A stretch of DNA of 64,000 nt from Pegea sp. RAD2-039 (Eukaryota; Chordata; Thaliacea; Salpida; Salpidae), in contig JAQGEQ010000089.1 in NCBI GenBank assembly GCA_034620365.1, positions 186,001 through 250,000 of the forward strand. Direction: 5' to 3'. The notes below the pieces were generated by a model that worked only from the letters and a program-made list of their open reading frames with translations, made no database searches and was not told the origin of the DNA. This document shows positions 1-12,800 of this stretch, piece after piece (position 1 is the first letter of the stretch; every line of letters begins with the position of its first letter). The position numbers were made by a program, and so were the translations under genes.

Positions 1-3000
1 AAAAAAACATTCTAAAATATAATCATTGTTCTTCGTTGTCAATTGTATTTGCAGTAAATTTAATAAACTTTTTTAAAAACTATTTGAATCAAATTATTGT
101 TGATTTTATTAAAACGTTTGTTTCTATTCTTTTAATCAAATTCTAATTCTGTGACAACTATTGCTTCTAACTAGTTTTTTATGATTGCATAACTAAAAGT
201 AGTTGGATAGACTCAGTTATTGACAAAAAAGCTCTCACCTATGTACATGTATAAACGTTTTACAGCTTTACAAGATTCCCAATTTAAAATTTTTATTCGG
301 TTGTTGAAAATTAATTATCAAAAAGATATCTTGAAATTTATCGATAAGCTATATTAAAGTTATATTTTAGTTTACATCGGCTTTAGAAACCCTACAGCGA
401 TGAAAAAGAATTTTGAGACAAAATATTTAAATTTTATGCTGCTTTATAGATTCTTCAACATTATCTAATCATTAGTCTACGGTATGAAAAAGTAGTTTTA
501 TTTCACTAGATTACGTGTTGCATCTGTAAGACTTATTTCAATTTTCTGTTGGGTTTTGAAAATTGATTGACAGCGTCTTATAAATTATGTATTTTCTTAT
601 AATAAGAATAATCTTTTTACATTTTATTTTAAGATAATTTGTTTTAAGCTGTTAATTACTGCTTTATATGAAATTAAACAACTATTTTTATCAAAAATTA
701 CTTGTAGTAGAGCTTATTTAAGATTTGAATTCAATCTGTGATCATAATAGATCTTTAAAACTTGAATCGTTAGAAGTCATCTTTTGTTTAGACTCAAATA
801 TTGTTCGATTTTTAGTTTAGACTTTATGGTTATTGTTGCAAAATTTTATTATATGTTGCAAAAATAGATATGTCAGATACATAAATAAAAGTATGAATAA
901 AGCAGCAACTAGTTTTATTTAGAATTTTTTACATTGACGTAGTTACAGAAACTGCTTCCTAACTAAATCTCTATCTAAACTATTTTCTTGATTTAAAAAA
1001 AATCTCCCAGTTTTGAGTTTCACTTCTTCGACTTAATTCGATTTTTTCATTTCTTTCTATAATTACTACCTTCTGCTGTATGACAGTATCAAGTTCTATT
1101 TCAAAATTAAAGTTTGATCTTCAAGCTAATTTCGTTTGTAATAAATGAAAGTAACTTAATCTGTCTATTTGTTCTTTTGAAAACTTCGATTTGTAGATTT
1201 AGTCTTCAAATATGTCATTTAAACCAAGTTGCTATAAACTCCTCTAAATATCATAAACTATCAGATGTTTTCTAGTTGAAAAGCTAATTTTGTTTTTTTC
1301 ATTTTTGTGCATATGTTTTTTGAAAATAGATCTTCTGAATTTTGTATTAGTTTTTACAACAGACTGTTCCTACCTCAAGCAACTGAAATAAACAATGTTT
1401 TGTATGAATAAATCCAAAACTTAAATAATTTATAAGCACCAGAAAGTATCTCTAAGACTTTTTTATTTTTAATTAAATGATAATTATGTTAATGCTGATG
1501 AAAATATTCGAGTTAAATTCAAATCATTTAGAAAATTGTATAAGAAGTTAAATGGAATTTTTTTAAGATGAAAATTAGGATATTTATTTTGATATAGACG
1601 TGAATAACGTTTTGGTGTTAGAAAGTTTTATAAGCTTCAAAAATCAAACAAATAACCTGACTTGAATTTACTTTATATTTATACTTGGCATTGATTGAAC
1701 CATGGCTGGCATTTACTACTACAGAATAAACTTGTGTGTTGCAGACACAAATTCCATTGTAAACAACGTTGTGAGTTTACAAAAAAAGAATTTTAATAAG
1801 TAATTTACAAACCAACTTTTTTGAATTCAAAATTACTGTAAAATAAGTTTCAATTTAAACATTAAATTATTTATGAAATTACTTCTTTTCAATTACTTAA
1901 TGGCGAGTAAATATTACAGCAACTTTTACCACCGACTAATATGGGGTCTAAGCATCTGTCTACTTTTTAGTTCATAAATTTAGTCCTACGAGTTTAAATA
2001 ACGAATTATTTAGATTTGAGACGTATTCTCAAAAATTTGGCTTCTTACTTTAATAAAAGTATTTTGTATTGCCTAAGATGACTTACTTCAGAACAGCTTT
2101 TTACCCTTTTTTTTTGCTTGATTTTAAGATGTAGACTAAGTTACTTTTCATAATCCTGAAAATCACCTTAAATCAAGGGTTAGGTACAAACTTGTTAATT
2201 TTTTTACTTTAATAAAAGATTTGAAAAAACTTTAAACAAAAAGACTAATCTTTTTAAAGATTAAACCAACTTAACCGACAGATTAAATGAGTAAAACTAA
2301 ACATATAAAAATTCTTGTACAGCTACAATTATTATGAATAATTATTTGATTTCTTACTTTCTCTATGAAAAATTTTTTTTTTCGTTTTTTTTTGTCTCGA
2401 TAAACTTGGAAAACATGTTTTTACTATTTTCCATTAACCCCATGTTGTTTCATATATTTCAAATTCTTGTGATTTCTTACAAACTATCAACTGTAATCTT
2501 CTGAAACGAGTTTTTAATGTTTGCAGGCTGCAGTCTGTCCTATTTAAAAAACTGTTACTGAATAGTGTTTTAAGTTAACAGTGAAAATAATAAATTCTAA
2601 AAAGTTTTTTCTTTGCTTTTTTTACTTTGTTAACATTTTCAAAATTCTTACTTATAAGTTTTTCCAAGTTTAAACAAAAGTTTTTAGAAAAGTTAAACTT
2701 TTTATTTGACTTTATTTTAAATCAGACTTTTTTAAGTATTAGTCAATTTTTGCTGAAGATAAGTTTAATTAGTTTTTTTTCATTTTTCGAAAGAAAAAAA
2801 AATCTAAATAGCTAAGAATTCAAAATATCTGAGATCGTTTTCAATTAGAAAGTTCAAGCTAGTGGCATTAGATAGATTAATAGTTTTTGTACAAAATTTT
2901 TAAAATTTGATATACTTACAAACCACTTTTGATAGAGTTGTAAAGCTAATTGAAAAATATATCAAAGTCAGCAATTTTATATATAAAATAAATTAATTAA

Positions 3001-6000
3001 ATAAACTAATAACAAGTTTAATTAAAACCGTTATTACTATACAGTTTTTTATTTACTGGTTAGTTTAAAATGTAATTAAGTCTAAGAAGCTCATAAACAT
3101 TTCAACAAGCTACTTTTTTATGTCTAAGTTTGAATTCTTCATTATAGAGTTTTCTTCATTTAGTTAATTGTCAATACTTTTATCTTTTTACATAATTGAA
3201 AATGATCAGAACATGTCTATCTGTCAAGTTTTTGAAAAAAAATTTAGGCAAATGATTATACTCAGTTATTCCCAAACTTTCTTTGAAACCTCATCCTTAT
3301 CATATAACAAATCTTTAGGAATGTCTATCTATAAGATGTTTGATAATTTTAGTTTTTTTAAAAGTAAAATTTCTTTTTACATTTAATATTCAACACAAAG
3401 AGTGTTTGATAAAGTTTCACTAAAACATTTCTAATTTAAAAAGTAAATTTTTAAAACTTTTAAAATAAATTCAATAAAACTCAAGTACTAAAGCAAAATA
3501 AGAAACTTAAAAAAGAAGATTATCTTTAATCTAAGAATAAAAATGGTTTTGGAATTCCTTATGAAGCCAAACGTTTGCTATTTTGATAATTAACTGATAA
3601 ATCAAGAAAGAACTTCATTTATAAGAACAGTAAACAAAGGAATTACTTTAATTAATATGAAATTAGAGTTGGGTAAAAACTTGGCTAACTAGTTTTTTTC
3701 AAATTTAGCATGACATTTTTATTTACAGTGACAGTTTTACATTTTTCAAACTTCTATTTGTAAAATTAAGTTTTTAATCCACTTTTTGTTTTCAAATGTA
3801 AATTTGGTAGAAATAAATGACTTTAATAAATATTTTATGACTTTTGATATTTCTTTACGATGAATTATTAAATATAAGACCTGTATTGATAAACAAATGA
3901 AATTGAAATAAACAAATAAACTTTTAACTCTTGTTGTAATTACTTTAAAATTGTGAACATTTTAAATTTTTTACTGATTTAACTAAAATCTTATCTAAGT
4001 AACAAGATCTGTAAGACTTAATTTTGTATACATTTAATCGTCTGAAATTACGTTTTGAAGAATTTATTCAGGATTAAAAAAATGATTTTAAACTATTGAA
4101 CGTAGAAATCGATGATTTACAAAATTAGCCAGCTGTTAGGTGAAGATATTTTATCTGAAAAAGTTTTTAAAAGTTAATTTTTTGAAAAGCGTTTAGAATA
4201 GAACGTCCTTTAGTCAAATGATTTACTCTTTAAAGATTGCAAAAAAGAAAATGCTTCTTAAAACATCTAACAAGCATTAGATAAATAAAAAATTAAATGA
4301 AATAATTAAATTTGTTGTAACAATTTAAAGGTTACATCAAAATTAAACAATATAATAAGGACAATACAAAATACAAAATAAAACTAAAGATTAGTTTGTT
4401 GGAAACTCTTTAGATAAAAAAACATTTAAGCGTTAATAATTCAATTTTCAAGCCAGCTTATGCTGCATTATATGCAACCTATATGTAAACGAATTAGTTA
4501 TGAATATCTTTAAACGAGTTACTCAATACTGCAATTATTTAACACGTTAGCACAAATTTCAATTAGAGAGTTGATCATACTTTATGATTTTTTTGAAGTT
4601 ATTTTAAGTTTTTTCTACACTTTATAGAAAGCTTATAGGTTTTATTTCTAAACTTTTATATACACTCTCTTTTACAATTTTTAGTCAACAAGGGTCTACA
4701 CCTTGGAATGTTGTTTTTTATTTTTCAATTTTACTTTGATTTTACTTTGAGGTTTTTAATCACATTTTTGTCAATTCTTGGGTATCATTTTTAAGTTTTT
4801 GGATTTTTGATTTATTTGATATTCGACTTGTATACTTCTTTTTAGCTTGTTAAGAGAATTTGTAGTTTGATAATTTTTAGAATTTTCTCATTTCCTTAAA
4901 CTAGATTTGAAAAATTACTGATTAGTTTATATATTGTTAGACAAACTTTAAAAATATCTCACAGTATAGCTGGTCTGTTTATTAGATTTTCAAAATAACA
5001 GTTTTGGGAAAAATAAATGAAAACAAAGTTTCGTAAAAAAGAAATTTTTTAAAAATTCAAAATTTTGATCTAAATTTGCTAAAATTCACTTTTTAGAGAG
5101 TTTTTGATTTCAAATATTTTCATTCTGCAAAATCATCTGTGTCAAAATTAATGTTTAATGAAGATTTTTTTCCGATGATGCAAAATAAAAACTTCCTCTT
5201 AAAGATAAAGAGCCATCTGTGTTTATTTTGGTTTAAGATTCAGCATTTTTCACTAACAAGAAATAAAATTTTAATCTATCATCCTATTTTATTTTTGTAG
5301 AAAGTAATACAAGTAGTTACACAATATTAGTTATATTGAATTTCTTATGTCAAAATAACCTGCTGCTATATACCTGCTGTATAAGCTAACGAAATCTAAA
5401 CGTCACTTATTATGGTTGCAATCATTACTAATTTCAAGTAAGTTGTAAAAAGAATTTTTTAATGAATATGATAGATTCAGAACATCTAGCTATTTAAGAC
5501 TTTATTTGATATCTAGACAGCTTAAAAGATTTTATCATTTAAAATTTATTAATTTTTTTCAACTATTTTTTTAAGTATTTCTAAAATAAACACTTTGACT
5601 CTAGATGACAAAATTGTTTAATTTGATTAAATAAATTGAGTTGAATATAGGTTTTAGATGTTTCATAATAAGTTCTTTGATTAAAAGAATAAAATTAAAA
5701 CTCAAAACTGCAATTTTTCTCTAACAGATATAGTTTTAGCCTTTAAATTTAATTCAAAATCTGATTAAATTACAGTTCTAGCAAGATTTAAATTGCTGAA
5801 ATTTGATTACTTTGAAGTTCTTCAAGATTTTCTAAGATCAACATTTTAGAAGAAAAGTTTTTAAAGTATTTTAGGGAAAATGTTTTAATAAATTTGAAGT
5901 TAGAAGTTACGGTTGAGTTACTTTTAATTAGACAAACCATGATCTTTAAGAACTCTTATATTCATATGCCCTTTGGCAATAAGCTATGTAGCTATAAGCA

Positions 6001-7834
6001 ACATTTTATTTTAATTTTAAAATGAATATTATTATTGTAAGTTTAATAAAAAGATTTACAAAATATTTTAACTTTTAAATCTTTTACAAAATATGATAAA
6101 AAAAAATGAAAATTCAAGAACGAATTTTTGGAGCTAAAGTACAACATGTTTAAGATATTTGAAAACGATTTTAACTTCATAAGGTTTAACATATCCAGGA
6201 ACAAGTTAGATATGTTGGAATGTTTTTAATAATTTGTTACTTGTAGTACAAAGCACTTCTACATAATAAACCCCACTTGAAATAAGATAACAAAACCCTA
6301 CCAAACTAACAGAAAATATAACTAACACTTCAAATCTTTATTATCCTTTCTGTTACCCCAAAATAAAGAAATCTTCTTTTAAATTAGACAATGTTTTGTT
6401 AGATATCGTTTATAATTGTGAACGAAGATTTATTTTTTAGCTTCGTACAGTATATAAGTCATTGTTTATAATGAATAACGTTTTTTTACAATAAAAATGT
6501 TTTAAAATTGTTCTTACAGAGCTTTGTAACTATTATTTAGGGTTTTGCACAAAGTTTTTTATTCAAGCAAAATAAACTCCTAAAAATATAAAACAAATTT
6601 GAAAAAAATCAGTTTGAAAAGATAACTTAAAAAGATCTATTAAACATTTTATTATTTTTACTAATATTTGTTTAACTTAAAGTTTATAATTTATATTTTC
6701 TTGTTTATTGATTTAAATGATTGTTATTTTAATTTTTCTTACATTGTATTACATTGAATTCACATCTTGAAACGAATCAATAATTGTTTGAGTGACATTT
6801 CAATATTCGGGGGATTTTTGCATTAACAATTCGTTAGCTTAACAAAATTAAATTAAAATTTTTTATATAAAAAAGTTTTGATGGTTAAAAAATATTTTAA
6901 TTTTTGCTGTCGTATAATATATGTATCCAAATTTAAAATTTAAATTGATTTAAGGCGTCTAAATGGTTTACTCAGCGGATTTATTTTAAAATATATCTTA
7001 AGGAGTAAATAAAAAATAACAACAATTCTGAAAGTATGTTTAATGACTTAAGTTTTTTAAACAAGTTTCAGCTGTTTTGGAATAAGACATGTTCAGGGAA
7101 TTCCCATTTAATTTAACTTGTTTTAATAATAAAAATGGTAGAAATCGTGCTCAAAAATTTAAGTCTTGTTCCTTACGAAAGATCAACATTGTTTACTTAA
7201 TAATATTTCTATTAATATTAATTTACTTAAGGGATAAACTATAACATAAAAAAGAAATAAGTTTGGTCGTAACATAACTGACTTGTTTTCAAATCATATT
7301 TTATTGTAGTTTAGGCTTGTAGATCTAGGAATAACTAGAAAATGCTAGTTAATGATCGAGAAAAACTTTTATTGTATAAATTATGCTCTTATGGGAACGT
7401 TTAATGTCACTAAACAAAGTCAAAAAATTTCTGTATGAAAATTCTTGTTTTGAAAATGTAAATAGTATTGTTAAAGGAATTACAACTTATCAGAGTCATA
7501 ATTATTAGTTATTTCAAGGAAGTTTGGTATTAAGAACTATTAATCAACTAAAATTAAAATTCAAAGAAACTTGTTTTAAATTTTAAATAAATACGGAAAT
7601 AAATTAATCTTTTTCAAACTATAAAAGTAAGTTACTCAAAATATTAATTTTTAGTCTGATCTATTTGGCCATTTGAACATTTTTAAAATTTTTCTTTAAA
7701 TTCACAAAATAAAAATAAATAAAATTTAACTTAAACCGTTTCACTCTCAACAGACAATCTAAAAAGAAATTCAGATGAACTTTTTGTAAGATGATTAATT
7801 GAAATTTCAAAACCTTAAGATTTACAGCTTAGAA
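1..7834. other. AT-rich region without a recognisable gene
   Basis: I see only AT-rich sequence with dense stops in all frames. The few short open stretches (for example 2627-2815 and 3168-3386) are low-complexity Phe/Leu/Ser/Ile/Lys translations, as expected of AT-rich non-coding DNA. The right end must include the 5' flank and any untranslated leader of the kinase gene that starts at 7835. No tRNA, rRNA or clear tandem repeat was recognised here. Confidence 0.6.
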
Positions 7835-9895
7835 ATGAGCATTGAATTTAGCGATCAACATCTGTCATCAACATTGTCCAGCCCTCTGTGGACAACGGTC
7901 AGTATTGATGAAAATCCACATAAGAGTGGACTGTTTGAAGGAGATGATAGTGGTCGGTGCTGTTCAACTTCAGCAGGCAGTAAAGAAGAGAAGATACTAG
8001 CACGAGAGAAAATACTAGTAGTTGATGGAGACGATGTAAGAAAAAAGAAGTATAGTGACGACAAAGGCAAGAAAACGTTGAAGTCGGGCGTTTGTCGAAA
8101 CGGTGAAAGTAAAGACGACCAGCTGTCAGTTCAAGTGAGAAAGTTGAATTTTTGTGCTGCGAATAACAAAGTTAAAAAAAGTGAAGTTAAATCAGGAAAA
8201 GTTTCTGTTGAAAATAAAAAAAGATCAAAAATCAGTCGTAGACGAAGCGAGAAAAAATATTCGACTAATGAACCTACCTATCAGGTTGCAAAGGGTAGCA
8301 GGTATCGAGCGAAAAGTGACGTCATCAACGAATCAAAAGCAGTGAAGCAAAACCGAAAGTTAGGACCAGCGAAACGCGGACCACGTGATAAAGTTCGAGA
8401 GGAGAAATATGAGATGTTGAATTGCGGCTTGCTGAGAAAAACACGAGTTCATGGCGCGAGCGATTATGACGTCATAGCGCGAAGTACTCATCGTAAAAGA
8501 CATAAGAAAAAGCGTCAGTGCGAAGAGGAGATGAAAGAAGCTAGTGATCAGAAAGATGAGCTTGTACGAGATCGGTTTGTCATCCAGATTGATTCTCCGC
8601 CGCAAGTTGATATAGGATTTAGTCGAAGAAGAAAACATAAAACTGTTGAAGAAAATCGAATAAAAAAAAGTGAAATAGTTTCGAGAAGGAGACGATTAAG
8701 TGAAAAGATGAATGCTACAGCTGTTCAAAGTCATCTAAATAGTGAAAGAAGAGAGAAAGTGAAGATGGGGAGACAGGAAGTGATGAGGAGCAGTCAGATG
8801 AAAGAAAATAAGATGACAAAAACATTAGGACGATCGCTACATCATCATCATCGTGACAAAAAGTTGACATCTTCAGATGAAGGGCTGCCAAGATCACCAC
8901 CTAAAGTCCAAGTCGAAGTCGACGAGATAAAAATGAGAAAAACGCGATTGTGCGATATTCACAGCACAGTTGGTAGTTCTCACAAGAACCCAGATTTAGC
9001 GACGAGAAGCAGCAAAACTAAAATGAGATCAACTACTAAAAGTAATAAAAAAAGTCGTTCTGACTTAGATCGTTACAGAACGTCTAAAACGAACGGATTG
9101 GAAGCGCCACCGCGATGCAAATCGAAGCCTTTTCACATGCAGCAGTTGACAAATGAGCTTTCAGCTGTTAGTAACGGACAAGACGACCATCCGACCACAA
9201 GAGCAAAACGAGGATACGAAAGGTGGTTACGAATTGATAACCAATCAAATGCTTCGTCTAATCCTTCAACATCATCAAGTTATGCGTCATCAGTTACATC
9301 TGGTTCTTATTTATCGTACACATGTAAGACAGATGCTTCTGATTCATCATATGGAAGTCAGCCGAAGTCTCAACATCGTGTTGTTCGTCGTGTTTGTAAT
9401 GTGAGAAATGGAAATAGACCAAATACCTCAGACAGTGATAATAGTGATGATAAATTTGTTACTGTTCCTCAAAATGCTCGAAAATCAACGTCAAATATTG
9501 TACATCAGCGCAAAGTTTCAGTTGAAGAACAAAAGCGTTCATCGCGCTTTCGATACGAACCTGAGATAAAGAAGAATACTACAAAGCGAAATGGAGGCCA
9601 ATATTCATCTGCAGAGCATCCACATTTAGGGACACGTAGAGAGCGTCCCTCAAGAATCAGTGCAAAAGCTGAAGATGAAGATTGTCATTCCAAATGGCAG
9701 CATCATCACTTAGTTGTAGTTTCACAGAAACCCGGCGATAACAAGAAACAAATCAACAGTTTAGCAGCAAAACCAGATCATAAATTCAACAACAAAACAG
9801 CTTCAAGTAAGTTTATGTCAACAACAAAGAAGTCTGTAACAATTAGAGACTTATATTCACTTCATAACGTTTTGTCGGATACTCAAAATGGAACG
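7835..9895 (+). CDS. Kinase exon 1: long basic, disordered N-terminal region
   Basis: 687 codons, open throughout, ending at a strong donor (ACG|GTGAGT). The translation is dominated by Lys, Arg, Ser, Glu and Asp. It has several nuclear-localisation-like clusters (such as RKRHKKKR near residue 220), a four-His run near residue 335, and a Ser/Thr-rich stretch near 470-500. I see no signal peptide, membrane segment or known domain. The last ~15 residues (VLSDTQNGT at the end) align without gaps to the glycine-rich loop of PIM kinases, so the domain starts in this exon. The exon is visibly richer in G+C than the introns. Confidence 0.88.
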
Positions 9896-12800
9896 GTGAG
9901 TTTTTTTGTTGCTTATTTAATTATTATTTAATGGCTTTGTTCACCATATTTCGCACTTTGAGTTTTGTTTTAGTTTCAAGACTTCAGTTTTAAACCTTTT
10001 CATAATTCATTAGAAGTTTCGTTTAAACGATTTTTTACAAACGGTGGTAGCTTTTATTATATGTTATCTTCATGTACTGCTTTTTGTATCAACAAAAATT
10101 TACACATTTTTAAAACTTGTTTATACATTTTTCCATTTAAGTTTGAAATAGCTTATCATCTTTGCTTAATTATTTTAAAATATTGATTTTTCAAGCCTAA
10201 AACAGAAAACTCGAAGGCTATAGATACCAGAATCAATAACTTAGACTTTATGATTAAAGACTTTCTGACCTATTATCTAACAGTTGATATTCATATTTCA
10301 TTAGCATATGATTTAACTCAACGAAACTGTTCTAATTCAGATGATATTTGTAACTTTTTGAATGCCTAAAGTTACAAGTTTACCTGAAAATTTAGGTTGC
10401 TTACTTAGATTAAGCTGTTGACAACATTAGCTAACATATGTTTTTATTATTTTATGTAAACTTTGAAGTTTGTTTAGCATGAGTTATTATAGCTGGCTTA
10501 AAAGCTAGTTTCATCTTCTTAAGTTTATAAGCTTTGTTTTTCAAAAGTTTACAAAGTAGTTTTAAAACTTCAACTTTGTAACAGATCGCTTAAAACATTC
10601 TACATATAAACTTACATGATGTATTCAAAACCTCTTTAAAACTTCAAAGTAAAACACATTTTGTTGTTTTACTTAATTTGCATTTAAGAAATCATAATTT
10701 GTGTTTCAGTAAAAATATAACATTAATTTTCAACTAATCTTACAAGTATAAGGCTGTGTAAATTTAAAAATGTGTAAAACTTGAATACAGTCACTTATAA
10801 ACGATGGTTAGTTTTATGGATGAAACAAAACTAAATTTATCAATTTCTTTATTTTTTGATAAATTCATTCATTTTTACCATAATTCAAAAAACATGCAGA
10901 TTTTTTATCCGGGTTAAATCTATTTTTAAAGTCTATTGTTCGAAGCAGTTGTTATGCTTCTGTTTAAATTCGATGGCATAGGCTTCAGCTGTTATCTATC
11001 TTGATGTAAATGTTTGACTTTATTTTTTGGTTAACTTGTTGAGGTCTAAATTACATTTTAACTTTGAATTGTAATCTAATTCATTGTAATGTTCTTTTAT
11101 AATTTATGACAGTTGGATAACGTTAAACATATTTGCTCAAAATTATGTTTTAATAAATTCAAAATAGATTTTCATCAATATTCATTGGAACAAAATGTTT
11201 AATGGTTTTACATTTACATCTTATTATTTTTTACTGTTTATTTATTTAGCTGTAAAATTAATTTCTGTTATACAGTTGATGTTCAAGAATATTATTCCAT
11301 TGTTTCTGTCTTAAGTTTGTTTTAAATTATTTTGACAAAAATTAATTAATATCATACTAATATTATTAGTTGAAAAAGTTACTGATATTATTTATCTTTT
11401 GATAACTGTTGATAATTATTTACTAAATCTATTGTCTATGGTTAAAATACAAGCTTCTATTTTGTAAATTAGAGGCTGTATAACAATTGAAGGCCGCACA
11501 TTTTATAAATTGTTTAATCTAATTAAAAATGTAATTTACTTCTGGTTTTGTGAGGTTGGATTATTATTTTGTTGTCCTAAAATCAATTCTTGTAATTCAT
11601 TTACATAAAACAAAATAGTATTTTAAGTAATCAATAGATGAAATGCTAAAACTTAATTATGTTTAATAAACAATTTATGATGTACCACTGCAATAGTCTT
11701 ATATAATATTTGATACCAGCAGTTGATTCAAAGCAATATAAAAAAACCAGCATTTCTCGTTTAACTTTTTTAAAAACTTATATTTCTTTGATCATTGACT
11801 AATTTTACTACTTACCTTTCAAATAATGAACTTTTTCGGTTTTTGAATCTCTTTTTGAATGATCATCTCGAATAAGTTTCTTTTTTTAGTAATCCATATC
11901 TTAATTTCACACCATGTCTTATTTTCATAAAATTCGAAACTTATTTCAAGATACTTTAAACGATAAGATATCAAGAAACCTGATTTTCAGGTTATTGCCG
12001 GATATCGAAGATCAGATGGACTTCGTGTTGCAATAAAACGAATTTCAAAGTCAGCAACTTCTCGTTGGGGTTGGTTGAGTGGAAAAGTTGTTCCGCTTGA
12101 ATTGACTCTCCTGTGTCAAGTTAATGAGGTTAGTACTGCTTGTAAAGATGTAACGTTTCATTTGTGATGCTTCTTAAACAAAAGGTAATACGGTTACCCT
12201 GTGAAGCTTAGTGAATGAGTATTAGTATCTTTGGAATTAAGATTTGAAATATCTGAGATCAGTATTGTGTTGACGTAAATCCTTTTAGATACTTTTTCAA
12301 AACTATAAAATATTTTGAATCAAAAAAGAAAACCTTTTGGTCTTTGCTTAAATCTAATTTCGACCTTTCAAAAATCACATTTTAATGATGGACGCTATCT
12401 AAATAACAGTGAAAAAATCGATAAAATTTAGTCTCATCTGAAGAGTTTCTACATTAAGAATACCAAAATCTGATATCTAAAAACAGGTACACATTAAAAA
12501 GGCTTATGCTTTGTTGTCAACACCCTATCCATATTTTAAAAGAAAACCTTTTATTGATATTATGACAATCAACATTGATGGACGTAAACTTGTTTAAAAG
12601 TTCAAATGGTTTTTGTATGAATGAACTTTTTTAGGTTTGCTAAAAAGCTTTTGCCCACTTTTGTATGAGTTTACATAAGATTAAATTTAGACATTTTACT
12701 ATGCTTTGACATCAATAATTTATAAATACGTGAAAAAGTGAACTTTAGAAATACCAAAAGGAAATAAAATAAATACTTTAATTAGTAATAAAATTAACAT

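Noticed and set aside
2627..3386. Short open frames at 2627-2815 and 3168-3386
   Set aside because: Low-complexity Phe/Leu/Lys translations, no homologous copy, no splice or start context.
7855..9404. Several open frames on both strands inside kinase exon 1
   Set aside because: Shadows of the 687-codon exon, which alone joins in frame to the kinase domain.
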